Assembly (NCBI GenBank): GCA_900466875.1
Contig: UBNQ01000024.1
Coordinates: 62,001-126,000 of the forward strand
Reading direction: 5' to 3'
DNA: 64,000 nt
From: Hyphomicrobiales bacterium
GTDB taxonomy: Bacteria; Pseudomonadota; Alphaproteobacteria; Rhizobiales; Rhizobiaceae
Shown here: in pieces, positions 52,254 through 60,758 of the stretch
Layout: every line of letters begins with the position of its first letter
Position numbering within the stretch: position 1 is the first letter of the stretch
Made by a program: the position numbers and the translations under genes
Notes under the pieces: model-generated
Told to the model about the DNA's origin: nothing
Seen by the model: only the letters and a program-made list of their open reading frames with translations
Database searches by the model: none

Positions 52254-53360
52254 ATGCCGACAGATACGCTGACGCGTGCGGACGAGCGGATCAAATCCGA
52301 GTCCGTCGTCGCGAAACTCATGAAACGGCCGGAACTCGGCGCAATCGGGGGTGTGGTCCTCGTCACGATCTTCTTCATGATCACCGCAGACCACACCATG
52401 TTCACCTTGTCCGGCGTGATGAACTTCATGACCCCGGCCGCCCAGCTTGGCATTCTCGGCATCGCGGCCGCATTGCTGATGATCGGCGGCGAATTCGACC
52501 TTTCGATCGGCTCCATGGTTGCCTTTGCCGGCATGATCTTTGGTGTCTTCGTCGTCAATGTCGGGATGCCGCTCATCATCGCGATCCCGCTGACGCTCGG
52601 CATCGCGGCCGCTCTTGGCGCGACCAACGGCATGGTCGTGCTGCGAACCGGATTACCTTCCTTCATCGTCACGCTGGCCGGCCTTTTCGTGCTGCGTGGC
52701 GCAGCCCTTGTCGGCCTGAAACTCTTCACCGGTGGCTCGACCCAGTTGCGCGGCATTCGCGAAGCCGTCGAAGGCGATTTCCTGGCACCGATCTTTTCCG
52801 GTGACGCTTTCGGGTTCTTGATGCGCTGGTTGGCAGAGGCCGGCATCGTCGACAGCTTCAAGTCCGGCGTGCCGAAAGTTCCGGGCATTCCGGTCGAGAT
52901 CATCTGGTTTGTCGCCTTTGCTGCGATTGCTACCTACGTTCTCCTCCGCACGCCCATCGGCAACTGGATCTTTGCTACGGGCGGGGATTCACTCGCCGCT
53001 GAAAATTCGGGCGTGCCTGTTCGCCGCGTCAAGATTTCCCTGTTCATGCTGACGGCCATGGCGGCCGCCCTTGTCGCCATCATCACCGTCATCGACGCCG
53101 GTTCGACCGATGCCCGCCGCGGCTTCATGAAGGAATTCGAGGCGATCATCGCAGCAGTGATCGGTGGCTGCCTGCTCACCGGCGGTTACGGCTCCGCCAT
53201 CGGCGCCTTCTTCGGCGCGATCATTTTCGGCATGGTCACCATCGGCCTGACCTACACTCGTTTCGACCAGGACTGGTTCCAGGTTTTCCTCGGCGCGATG
53301 CTGCTGCTCGCCGTCATCTTCAACAACGTCATCCGCCGACGTGTGACCGGGGAACGCTGA
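52254..53360 (+). CDS. Sugar ABC transporter permease (RbsC/FrcC family)
   Basis: 368 residues with eight to ten hydrophobic segments. [39 protein letters not shown] is the hallmark of RbsC-type permeases, and [37 protein letters not shown] is the ATPase-contact loop. A charged N-terminal extension (about 30 residues) precedes helix 1. GGAGACAGGTTAA lies before ATG 52254. The ATPase gene starts 2 bp after its stop. Confidence 0.94.
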   Translation: MPTDTLTRADERIKSESVVAKLMKRPELGAIGGVVLVTIFFMITADHTMFTLSGVMNFMTPAAQLGILGIAAALLMIGGEFDLSIGSMVAFAGMIFGVFVVNVGMPLIIAIPLTLGIAAALGATNGMVVLRTGLPSFIVTLAGLFVLRGAALVGLKLFTGGSTQLRGIREAVEGDFLAPIFSGDAFGFLMRWLAEAGIVDSFKSGVPKVPGIPVEIIWFVAFAAIATYVLLRTPIGNWIFATGGDSLAAENSGVPVRRVKISLFMLTAMAAALVAIITVIDAGSTDARRGFMKEFEAIIAAVIGGCLLTGGYGSAIGAFFGAIIFGMVTIGLTYTRFDQDWFQVFLGAMLLLAVIFNNVIRRRVTGER

Positions 53361-53362
53361 AC

Positions 53363-54142
53363 ATGTCGACACCGATCATCCACATGGAAAACATCAAGAA
53401 GCACTATGGCAATGTCATCGCGCTCAACGGTGTGACCTTCGACGTGCGTGCCGGGGAATGCCATTGCCTTCTGGGCGATAACGGCGCCGGCAAGTCAACC
53501 TTCATCAAGACCATGTCGGGCGTCCACAAGCCGACGGAAGGTTCGATCACCTTTGAAGGCAAGGCGCTGTCCTTCAACAGTCCCCGCGATGCCATGGAAG
53601 CCGGCATCGCCACCGTGTTCCAGGATCTGGCGATGATCCCGCTGATGTCGGTCACGCGCAATTTCTTCATGGGGCGCGAGCCGACCAAGGGAAGGGGCCT
53701 TCTCAAGCGCTTCGACATCGATACCGCCAACGAGATCACCATGACGGAGATGCGCAAGATGGGCATCAACCTGCGTGGTCCAGACCAAGCTGTCGGCACG
53801 CTTTCGGGCGGCGAGCGGCAGACGGTGGCGATCGCCCGTGCGGTCCATTTCGGGGCCAAGGTGCTTATTCTTGACGAGCCGACCTCCGCGCTCGGTGTTC
53901 GCCAGACCGCCAATGTTCTCGCCACCATCAACCGGGTGCGGGCGCAAGGGGTGGGCGTGGTGTTCATCTCCCACAACGTTCGCCATGCCATGGCAGTCGG
54001 TGACCGGTTCACCGTCCTCAATCGTGGGCAGACGCTTGGTACTGCAACCCGTGGAGATATCAACGCCGCCCAGCTTCAGGACCTGATGGCAGGTGGGCAG
54101 GAAATGGCCGAGCTGGAAGGCTCGCTCGGCGGAACGATCTGA
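53363..54142 (+). CDS. Sugar ABC transporter ATP-binding protein (single NBD, FrcA-like)
   Basis: 259 residues with one nucleotide-binding domain, like FrcA of Sinorhizobium rather than the double-domain RbsA. Walker [13 protein letters not shown]-loop VFQDLAMIP, signature [15 protein letters not shown], Walker [13 protein letters not shown] (G instead of the usual D after L in the D-loop region) and H-loop [12 protein letters not shown]. It starts 2 bp after the permease stop, and the dehydrogenase follows after 10 bp. Confidence 0.94.
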   Translation: MSTPIIHMENIKKHYGNVIALNGVTFDVRAGECHCLLGDNGAGKSTFIKTMSGVHKPTEGSITFEGKALSFNSPRDAMEAGIATVFQDLAMIPLMSVTRNFFMGREPTKGRGLLKRFDIDTANEITMTEMRKMGINLRGPDQAVGTLSGGERQTVAIARAVHFGAKVLILDEPTSALGVRQTANVLATINRVRAQGVGVVFISHNVRHAMAVGDRFTVLNRGQTLGTATRGDINAAQLQDLMAGGQEMAELEGSLGGTI

Positions 54143-54152
54143 GGCAGCGCGC

Positions 54153-55286
54153 ATGACAAGTCCACACGTTCTACCCGACCGGCCGCTGGGTATCGCGCTG
54201 ATCGGCACAGGGTTCATGGGCAAGTGCCATGCCTTGGCCTGGCGTAATGTCGCCGCGGTCTTCGGCGGCGCCCATCACCGGCTCGAAATTCTCTCCGATG
54301 CGACACCGGAAAGTGCGCAACGGTTTGCCGACCAGTTCGGCTTTGCGCGCGCCACCGCGCACTGGGAAGAGGCGGTCTCCGATACCAGTGTTGACGTGGT
54401 GTCGATTACGGCACCCAACGGCATGCATCGCCCGATGGCCGAAGCCGCGCTGGAAGCCGGCAAACACGTCTGGCTGGAAAAGCCGATGGCCTTGACGCTC
54501 GGTGACGCCGAAGCAATGGCAGCGACGGCCGCGGCCCATCCGGACCAGGCGACCATGCTCGGCTACAACTATCTCAGAAGTCCTGCCTTTCAGTCCGCGC
54601 ACATGATGATCCGGGATGGTGCGATCGGCACGCCGCTCGCTTTCCGCGGTGTCTATGACGAGGACTACTCCGCCGACCCGCTCCTCCCGTGGTCTTGGCG
54701 GATGACTCACGAAGGTGGCGGGCTGGGCGCGCTCGGCGATCTGGGCTGCCACCTCGTGAGTCATATGCTGGCGCTGATGGGACCGGTGACGGAGATTGTC
54801 GCGCAGACACAGGTCGCCATTCCCACACGCCCATCACCGGACGGTCAAAAGCCGGTCGAAAACGAAGACAGCGCGCTCGCGATGCTTCGCTTTGCCTCAG
54901 GCGCGCAAGGCTCTTTCGCCACTTCACGCGTGGCCCGTGGCCGCAAGTGCCGGCTGCAATGGGAAGTGCATGGCAGCGAAGGCACGATCGTGTTCGATCA
55001 GGAAAACATGAACGAGCTCTGGGTGCACCGCGCCGGCGAGGCCGGTTTCGTGCGCCACCTGACCGGGCCGGACCAGCCGGATTTTGCCGCCTTCTGCCCG
55101 GCGCCTGGTCATAATTTCGGCTTCAACGAACAGAAGGTCGTCGAGGCGCGGGATTTTCTCGCGGCGATCGCCGGTGGACCGAATGCAGGACCGGATTTCG
55201 CTCATGGACTGGAGATCGAGAAGATCATCCACGCGATGGCCGCCTCCAATGGCCAAACCATCCGCATCGAAAGACGCAGGCCGTGA
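54153..55286 (+). CDS. Gfo/Idh/MocA family oxidoreductase
   Basis: 377 residues. Rossmann dinucleotide motif [21 protein letters not shown] (about 12-32), the EKP motif [18 protein letters not shown] near 108, and [19 protein letters not shown] with the catalytic His region near 190 (GDLGCHLVS). Oxidises or reduces a sugar or cyclitol with NAD(P). Similar rhizobial proteins act on myo-inositol-like or rare sugars. ATG 54153; a longer frame overlaps the ATPase gene and is rejected. Its substrate is likely what the ABC transporter imports. Confidence 0.92.
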   Translation: MTSPHVLPDRPLGIALIGTGFMGKCHALAWRNVAAVFGGAHHRLEILSDATPESAQRFADQFGFARATAHWEEAVSDTSVDVVSITAPNGMHRPMAEAALEAGKHVWLEKPMALTLGDAEAMAATAAAHPDQATMLGYNYLRSPAFQSAHMMIRDGAIGTPLAFRGVYDEDYSADPLLPWSWRMTHEGGGLGALGDLGCHLVSHMLALMGPVTEIVAQTQVAIPTRPSPDGQKPVENEDSALAMLRFASGAQGSFATSRVARGRKCRLQWEVHGSEGTIVFDQENMNELWVHRAGEAGFVRHLTGPDQPDFAAFCPAPGHNFGFNEQKVVEARDFLAAIAGGPNAGPDFAHGLEIEKIIHAMAASNGQTIRIERRRP

Positions 55287-55386
55287 CGAAGTCGCTCCCG
55301 GTTATGGCGAAACCCGCTTTGTGAAAATCGCCAAATTGCAGACAGCACCGCATCTGTTGGAATTCCCCTGAACCCGGACAAACACA

Positions 55387-56172
55387 ATGGACCAACCGTT
55401 TACACTGGCCGCTTGCGCGGAAATGCTCTGGCGCGACAAGCCTATCGATTGGCGTTGTGCCAGGTTGAAGGAGATGGGATTTGAAGTGGGTCTGTGGAAC
55501 TGGCCGGAGCATGACCTTGACGCGCTCGAACGGTCGGGCGCCACCTTCTCGATCATGAACGGCTATCTCGCCGGCCGGCTGGCGGATGACGACGGCGCCG
55601 ACGAGCTTCTGCGTTCGGCGCGCGAAACGGCACAGATCGGCAAGAGGCTGGGCGTGGCGCGTCTGAACCTGCATGGCACGGGCCTTGGCGAGGGTGGACT
55701 ACCGGTGTCTCCGAGCGAAGTGGTGACGGGGCGAATGTGGCTGAAGGCACGCGACACGCTTTCCCGCATCGCCGACATGGCGGAGGAAGAGGGCGTTGTC
55801 TACACGCTGGAAAACCTCAACCTGCCAGTCGATCATCCCGGCACGCCTTTCGGCCGGGCGGAAGATACGCTGGCTTTGGTCGAAAGCGTCAATCATCCGC
55901 GCCTGCGGCTCAATCTGGATCTCTATCATGTGCAGATCGGCGAGGGGAACCTGATCGAGACATGCCGCGCCTGCCTTCCATGGATCGGCGAGATCCAGGT
56001 GGCCGACGTGCCGGGGCGCTGCGAACCGGGTACGGGCGAGATCAATTACCCGGTCATCGCCAGAGCCCTCATGGATATGGGGTACCGCGGACCGGTCGGG
56101 ATGGAGGCTTTCGCGCAAGGCGACCCCGAAAAAGCGCTGGAAGCGTTTCGGGCGGCCTTCAACCCGGCATGA
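55387..56172 (+). CDS. Hydroxypyruvate isomerase-like TIM-barrel protein
   Basis: 261 residues. Xylose-isomerase-like TIM barrel: FTLAACAEMLWRDKPIDWRCARLKEMGFEVGLWNWPEHDLDAL, ARLNLHGTG, YTLENLNLPVDHPGTPFGRAEDTLALV, LRLNLDLYHVQIGEGNLIETCRACLPWIGEIQVADVPGR, and GPVGMEAF. Metal-binding E, D, H and E positions (TLENLN, NLDLYH, QVAD, GMEAF) are all there, so it should be an active sugar isomerase or epimerase of the Hyi family. It is 100 bp after the dehydrogenase, with no sugar kinase in the operon. Confidence 0.88.
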   Translation: MDQPFTLAACAEMLWRDKPIDWRCARLKEMGFEVGLWNWPEHDLDALERSGATFSIMNGYLAGRLADDDGADELLRSARETAQIGKRLGVARLNLHGTGLGEGGLPVSPSEVVTGRMWLKARDTLSRIADMAEEEGVVYTLENLNLPVDHPGTPFGRAEDTLALVESVNHPRLRLNLDLYHVQIGEGNLIETCRACLPWIGEIQVADVPGRCEPGTGEINYPVIARALMDMGYRGPVGMEAFAQGDPEKALEAFRAAFNPA

Positions 56173-56280
56173 TCCATCCTTGGTTGGATTCGGACAGTCT
56201 GCCGAACGCCAAGGCGGTATTCGGTAAGGACACGACTGTGAGATTGTCGGCGCAAGGTCGTTTACACTCTCCCACAATAG

Positions 56281-56295
56281 GGATATTCTGTATCC
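56281..56295. promoter_or_regulatory. Rrf2-type palindrome before the rrf2-like gene
   Basis: GGATA-TTCTG-TATCC, perfect 5-bp arms with a 5-nt centre, 28 bp before the Rrf2-family start. The same pattern, GGATA-N5-TATCC, stands before the AhpD-like gene at 59678-59692. Probable autoregulatory operator. Confidence 0.6.
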
Positions 56296-56323
56296 GTAAT
56301 TAGTTTCTGCCCGGATACCGTGA

Positions 56324-56812
56324 ATGATCCTGAAAAGCCAAGTGGAATGGGCGCTGCACTGTTGCGCCATTCTCTCCGGCCTTCCCGAAGGCCGCTATCT
56401 TTCGACAAAGGCTCTGGCCGAATTGCATGGGCTGCCAAAGGAATATTTGTCGAAGGCATTACAAAGCCTGTCGCAAGCCGGTCTCGTTCATACGACGCTT
56501 GGGCCGTCCGGCGGGTATCGCCTTGCCAAGAGCGCGACGGAACTGACCTTTCTCGATGTCGTGGAGGCGGTGGAGGGTAGCGGCCGCACATTCGTCTGCC
56601 AGAATATCCGCGCAAACAATCCGTGCCGGCCAAAGGGCTATTGCGAAAGCGGCCCCTGCGCGGTTGCAAGGGTGATGTGGGAAGCAGACGAGGCGTGGAG
56701 ATCTGCTCTTCGCAAGGTCACATTCGCCGATCTCGGCAAGACATTGCAAGCGGAGGTCGATCCGGCGATCTGGTCAGGCACGTTCGACTGGGTGCTCAAG
56801 CGCGCGGGGTAA
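56324..56812 (+). CDS. Rrf2-family transcriptional regulator
   Basis: 162 residues. Rrf2 winged helix (MILKSQVEWALHCCAILSGLPEGRYLSTKALAELHGLPKEYLSKALQSLSQAGLVHTTLGPSGGYRLAK, 1-69). The C-terminal cysteines CQNIRANNPCRPKGYCESGPC (about 88-108) are in the place where NsrR/IscR relatives hold a Fe-S cluster, so it may sense oxidation or NO; some members use them as redox thiols. Its 3' end overlaps the convergent MscS gene by 39 bp. The ribosome site before ATG 56324 is weak. Confidence 0.9.
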   Translation: MILKSQVEWALHCCAILSGLPEGRYLSTKALAELHGLPKEYLSKALQSLSQAGLVHTTLGPSGGYRLAKSATELTFLDVVEAVEGSGRTFVCQNIRANNPCRPKGYCESGPCAVARVMWEADEAWRSALRKVTFADLGKTLQAEVDPAIWSGTFDWVLKRAG

Positions 56813-57817
56813 GGCACCAATCGGGGCGGCGTCGCTGCCGCCATCACCTGTCGGCACGATGAGGTAGGAATGTGACGACATGGCAAATTTCACGCCATTG
56901 GCGGCGCAATGCCGGCTGACCACGTCGACGATCTCGTTGCGCGCCGGTGTTCGGGCAGCCGGATTGGTGACGCGGAACTGAAGCTCCACATCAAGTGCGA
57001 CCGCATCGATGCCCTTGAATGCCACGATAGGTTCGGGGCTCTGGACGATACATTGGCATTCGTCCAAGGCAGCCTTCAGAACTGCTTTGATCGCCGATGG
57101 CTGCCGGTCGACCGCGATGCGCAGAACCAATGTGACGAGATGAGTTTCATCCGGGCGCGTGAGGTTCGTCAGGCTGAGCTTCGCCAGAGAGCTGTTGGGA
57201 AGGACGACGACGTTATATGCCGGTGTCAAGATCTGCGTCGATCGCCAGTCGTTTTGCACCACGCGCCCCTCTGTTCCGTCGGCAAGCTGTATCCAGTCTC
57301 CGATCGAAAACGGACGGCCGAGCGTCAGCGCGATGCCGGAAAAGACGTCACTCAGCGTATTCTGCAGTGCAAGCCCCAGAATGATGGCGACAACGCCGGA
57401 GGTTGCGACAAGTGTGCCGATCGGGGCACCGAAGACGAATCCTATGATCGAAAGCGTTACGCCGAGATAGACGCCGGCAACGATCAAATCCTGTATCAGC
57501 CTTGCTTCCTGTGGGCGGCGATCAAGGACGATATAGAGGCGTACGAAACCGATCGTCGCCCAGGCCAGATGCACCCACCAGAGGATCCTTGCGGACGTGC
57601 CGAGATAGGCCGGAATGCCGGCCGTTTCGCCAGCTGCCACACGATGCGGAAGGATGCCTGCCATAAGGAGAACGGCGGTCATCGTGACGAAAAACAGGAT
57701 TTGGACGATCAGCCGCGCCGTTGGCCGGCGCTTGCCCTGAACTGTCCAGACGAAAATGCCGATCAGCCCGAGAGCGTCGACGAGCGCAAAGGTGATTGAG
57801 GAAGCGTTATCGAACAT
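56774..57817 (-). CDS. MscS-family mechanosensitive channel
   Basis: 347 residues, five hydrophobic helices, then the MscS core: TSGVVAIILGLALQNTLSDVFSGIALTLGRPFSIGDWIQL (pore helix and start of the beta domain), GRVVQNDWRSTQILTPAYNVVVLPNSSLAKLSLTNLTRP, and a C-terminal alpha/beta domain. It opens under membrane tension on hypo-osmotic shock; some members conduct specific ions. It is downstream of the cupin gene on the same strand (66 bp with a small hairpin) and convergently overlaps rrf2. Confidence 0.9.
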   Translation of the reverse strand: MFDNASSITFALVDALGLIGIFVWTVQGKRRPTARLIVQILFFVTMTAVLLMAGILPHRVAAGETAGIPAYLGTSARILWWVHLAWATIGFVRLYIVLDRRPQEARLIQDLIVAGVYLGVTLSIIGFVFGAPIGTLVATSGVVAIILGLALQNTLSDVFSGIALTLGRPFSIGDWIQLADGTEGRVVQNDWRSTQILTPAYNVVVLPNSSLAKLSLTNLTRPDETHLVTLVLRIAVDRQPSAIKAVLKAALDECQCIVQSPEPIVAFKGIDAVALDVELQFRVTNPAARTPARNEIVDVVSRHCAANGVKFAMSSHSYLIVPTGDGGSDAAPIGALPRALEHPVERA

Positions 57818-57851
57818 CTCTGACGTCTCGGAACTGGTGAAGCGACAGGGC

Positions 57852-57869
57852 CGGATGCGGCTGCATCCG
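57852..57869 (-). terminator. Small hairpin between the cupin and MscS genes
   Basis: CGGATGC-GGCT-GCATCCG, a perfect 7-bp stem 15 bp past the cupin stop (minus strand). No T-run; possible partial terminator separating the redox operon from the MscS gene. Confidence 0.35.
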
Positions 57870-57883
57870 ACCCTGGAGGCGGG

Positions 57884-58306
57884 CTAGTTCTTGATCGGAA
57901 AGGTCAGGTCCTTTTGATCGCTGTCGACGACAAAAACAGCAAGAAGTCTCGCTGGCTTCGTATCGCTGCCGTTCTTACTGACGCCGTGACGATCGCCGGG
58001 ATATTCGGAGAAACTCTCCCCGGCCTTGTATTCCTTGACCGGGCCATCATTGACCTGACTGAGGATCGAGCCTTCGAGCACGGTGGCATAGATAAAGGCG
58101 CTGTCGGGATGGGTATGGGCGTCCGAATAGCCGCCCGGTCCATATTCAACGAGAACACCCTTGAGGCTTTTCCCGGGCACGTTCGGCAGAACGTGCTCAT
58201 AGACAAGCGTGACCTTGGAAGCCGCGCCGCCGGCCGTGTCATGCGCCATGGCGCTGCCTGTCGCGAGCGTAGCAATTACGATGGCGGAGAGGTTTTTTGT
58301 GAACAT
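57884..58306 (-). CDS. Secreted cupin-domain protein
   Basis: 140 residues: signal peptide (1-21, MFTKNLSAIVIATLATGSAMA) then a cupin barrel with motif 1 GPGGYSDAHTHPDSAFIYATVLEG (H-x-H and later E) and motif 2 YKAGESFSEYPGDRHGVSKN (P-x-x-x-H). The metal ligands His, His, Glu and His are present, so a metal-binding periplasmic cupin is likely. ATG 58306 follows AAGGATGATCACG. Third gene of the AhpD-like/NmrA-like/cupin operon; the periplasmic site contrasts with its cytosolic neighbours. Confidence 0.85.
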   Translation of the reverse strand: MFTKNLSAIVIATLATGSAMAHDTAGGAASKVTLVYEHVLPNVPGKSLKGVLVEYGPGGYSDAHTHPDSAFIYATVLEGSILSQVNDGPVKEYKAGESFSEYPGDRHGVSKNGSDTKPARLLAVFVVDSDQKDLTFPIKN

Positions 58307-58340
58307 CGTGATCATCCTTCTGTGAGGTGAATAGCAGCGG

Positions 58341-59093
58341 CTATTTGCGTGGTGACGTGGCGAACCACTGTTCGAAGTTGATCCGGCCAAGGCGCGGATT
58401 GCTGTCGGTTACAAGCGACCCATCTTCGAGATACGCGCCGAAATACCGGGCGTCAGGATCGGCGACGACCTCGCGCTTATCACCGGCCGCGTTCAGGTAT
58501 TGCGCGACCAGATCGTTGAGCCGGAAGCGTTTCGGGCCTGCGATTTCGACAAGTCCGTTGACCGGCTGGCCAAGCGCCACGTCGGCCATGGCATCGGCAA
58601 CATCGTCGGAGGCGATCGGCTGTACGAAGGCCGGTGAAAGATGCACCTTGCCATCAACCATGCCGGACTGCGCAATCCCGGCAAGAAATTCCATGAACTG
58701 GGTCGAGTGAACGATGGTGTAGGGAATGCCTGATTCCCGGATCAGTTTTTCCTGCATCAGCTTGGCCCGGAAATATCCACTTTCCTGCAGGCGTTCCGTG
58801 CCGACCACCGAGAGTGCGATATGATGCCTGACGCCGGCCGTTTTTCCGGCGGCAAGAAGGTTGCGGCCGGAGGTTTCGAAAAACGCCATCACCGCCTCGT
58901 CCTCGAAGGATGGGGAATTGGCGAGATCGAGGACGACCTCCGCTCCGGCCAGCGCTTCGGCAAGCCCCTCACCGGTGATCGTGTTGACCCCCGTATTGGG
59001 GGAGGCCGCGATCACCTCATGGCCCTTGGCGCGCAGGCGTTCGGTGGTCTTTGAACCGATCAGGCCGGTTCCGCCGATGATGACGATCTTCAT
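58341..59093 (-). CDS. NmrA/SDR-a5-like NAD(P)-binding protein
   Basis: 250 residues. Rossmann motif MKIVIIGGTGLIGSKTTERLRAKGHEV (GGTGxxG) at the N-terminus, then VVLDLANSPSFEDEAVMAFFETSGRNLLAAGKTAGVRHHIALSVVG and SGIPYTIVHSTQFMEF, as in atypical SDRs related to NmrA and quinone oxidoreductase QOR2. No YxxxK catalytic pair; may sense or reduce with NADPH. It lies between the AhpD-like and cupin genes. Confidence 0.88.
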   Translation of the reverse strand: MKIVIIGGTGLIGSKTTERLRAKGHEVIAASPNTGVNTITGEGLAEALAGAEVVLDLANSPSFEDEAVMAFFETSGRNLLAAGKTAGVRHHIALSVVGTERLQESGYFRAKLMQEKLIRESGIPYTIVHSTQFMEFLAGIAQSGMVDGKVHLSPAFVQPIASDDVADAMADVALGQPVNGLVEIAGPKRFRLNDLVAQYLNAAGDKREVVADPDARYFGAYLEDGSLVTDSNPRLGRINFEQWFATSPRK

Positions 59094-59160
59094 GATTGTT
59101 CCTCCGTCAGCTACGCTGACATTGTCTGGTTATCCGCAGGATGCGGGTATCTGGCTTGCC

Positions 59161-59640
59161 TCAGTTGAGGCCGGCCTTTTCGAGCCCGTAGAGCTTGTCC
59201 GCCGATCCGGGCACAGCCTTGAAGGCGATGCTGGCGCGATTCCAGGCATTGATGGTCATGATCGAGAAGGTGAGATCGGAGATTTCCTTCTCCGAAAGCT
59301 GGCCGCGAACGCGCTCGTAGAGTTCGTCCGGAATACCGCCCTGCGGCAATTCGGTAACGGCTTCCGTCCAGGCGAGAGCCGCACGCTCGCGGGGAGCAAA
59401 CAGGTTCGACTCCCGCCAGATGGCGACATGATAGAGCCGGAGTTCTCTTTCGCCGTGAATCTTGGCTTCCTTGACATGCATGTCGAGGCAGAAGGCGCAG
59501 CCGTTGATCTGCGATGCGCGAATGTTGACGAGATCGCGGATCGACTGCTCGATCACGCTGTCATTCAGGGACATGCTGAGTTCAGAAATTTTCTTGAAGA
59601 ATTCCGGCGATTGCGCGGCATAGTTCAGTCGCTGTGTCAT
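59161..59640 (-). CDS. Carboxymuconolactone decarboxylase/AhpD-like protein
   Basis: 159 residues: LNYAAQSPEFFKKISELSMSLNDSVIEQSIRDLVNIRASQINGCAFCLDMHVKEAKIHGERELRLYHVAIWRES. The AhpD active-site CxxC with downstream His is intact (CAFCLDMHVKEA), so alkylhydroperoxidase-type thiol redox activity is plausible. ATG 59640 follows GGAGAG; an in-frame ATG at 59667 would start next to the operators. First gene of the minus-strand operon with two Rrf2-type palindromes upstream. Confidence 0.9.
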   Translation of the reverse strand: MTQRLNYAAQSPEFFKKISELSMSLNDSVIEQSIRDLVNIRASQINGCAFCLDMHVKEAKIHGERELRLYHVAIWRESNLFAPRERAALAWTEAVTELPQGGIPDELYERVRGQLSEKEISDLTFSIMTINAWNRASIAFKAVPGSADKLYGLEKAGLN

Positions 59641-59658
59641 TGTGCTCTCCATAATTAA

Positions 59659-59692
59659 GGACTTCATATATCCTTATGGATACAAAATATCC
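59659..59692. promoter_or_regulatory. Tandem Rrf2-type palindromes between AhpD-like and LysR genes
   Basis: Perfect site GGATA-CAAAA-TATCC (59678-59692) and imperfect site GGACT-TCATA-TATCC (59659-59673), 19 bp apart, within a larger AATTAAGGA...TCCTTAATT inverted context. The pattern equals that in front of the rrf2-like gene at 56281. It lies 19 bp from the AhpD-like start, so binding would block the redox operon, and about 90 bp from the LysR start. Confidence 0.6.
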
Positions 59693-59780
59693 TTAATTGA
59701 TGGACGCGCAATTAAAACCGGTATAACCTTTCGACATAACGCTTATTCCAAGCGACGTGGGGCACGATGAGGGGATCGGC

Positions 59781-60698
59781 ATGGATATCGTTTCGGCATT
59801 GCGAACGTTTCTGCGGGTCGCAGAGACCGGCTCGTTTTCAGCGGCGGCGCTGGACCTTGGCCTGACCCAACCCGCCGTTTCGCGGCAGGTCTCGTCGCTG
59901 GAAGAGCATTACAGCACGCGGCTGTTTCATCGCTCGACCAATGCTCTTTCGCTGACGGTCGAAGGCGAGCAAATGATCCCGATGGCCCACAAGGTCATCG
60001 AAGCAGTTGACGCGCTGGGCGAGACGACCCTCCCCGAGGGCATTGTCGCTGTCGGCAAGGTGAAGGTCAGTCTGCCGGCACCGCTCGGTCTTTATATCAG
60101 CGACCGGCTGCCGGCCTTTCTGGCGCAACATCCCGGCCTGTCTGTCGACATGCTTTTTCGCGAGCCTCCTTCAGATCTCGTGGGAGAGGGCATCGATCTT
60201 GAAGTCCGGCTCGGAGATGTGATGGACAATAGCCTGATCTGTCGCCGGATCGGATGGACGACAGCCTATCTTGTCGCAGCACCAGATTACCTTGCCGGCC
60301 GAAATGCTCCCATTCGCCTGGAAGATATCTGCGACCATGACAGCATTTGCTACAATCGCGGCGGCGAGGGGCGTTTCTGGAGTTTTCTGAACGGCGCGGA
60401 TGTCGAGAAGATCAAGGTCACGCCGCGGATGATTTTCGACAACGCCGTGGCGGTACATCGCGCAGCGCTTGCCGGCGGTGGACTGGCGGTTCTGTCCCAC
60501 ATTCTCGCGATTGACGACATCCGATCGGGGCGGCTTGTTCGCCTCCTGCCGATCTACCCGCCATCGCGCCTGCCAATCACCGTGGTTTATGCCTCACGCC
60601 GCAATTTGCCGCTTCGGGTCCGCACCATCCTCGACTTTCTGGTCGAGGCGGTTGCGCAGGATGGACTGATGGGGCGTAGCGCGGACAATGCCATTTAG
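59781..60698 (+). CDS. LysR-family transcriptional regulator
   Basis: 305 residues. HTH MDIVSALRTFLRVAETGSFSAAALDLGLTQPAVSRQVSSLEEHYSTRLFHRSTNALSLTVEGEQMIP (1-67), then a substrate-binding domain (KVKVSLPAPLGLYISDRLPAFLAQHPGLSVDMLF, GIDLEVRLGDVMDNSLICRRIG) of the AaeR/DmlR-like subgroup. It is divergent from the AhpD-like operon and may be a second input to it. ATG 59781 follows GAGGGGATCGGC; ATG 59757 is in frame but without a site. Confidence 0.9.
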   Translation: MDIVSALRTFLRVAETGSFSAAALDLGLTQPAVSRQVSSLEEHYSTRLFHRSTNALSLTVEGEQMIPMAHKVIEAVDALGETTLPEGIVAVGKVKVSLPAPLGLYISDRLPAFLAQHPGLSVDMLFREPPSDLVGEGIDLEVRLGDVMDNSLICRRIGWTTAYLVAAPDYLAGRNAPIRLEDICDHDSICYNRGGEGRFWSFLNGADVEKIKVTPRMIFDNAVAVHRAALAGGGLAVLSHILAIDDIRSGRLVRLLPIYPPSRLPITVVYASRRNLPLRVRTILDFLVEAVAQDGLMGRSADNAI

Positions 60699-60758
60699 GT
60701 TGGCGGGTAGCCTTGCTCTTGCGGAAGGATCGAGTTCATCCAATCCTACCGCATGTCT

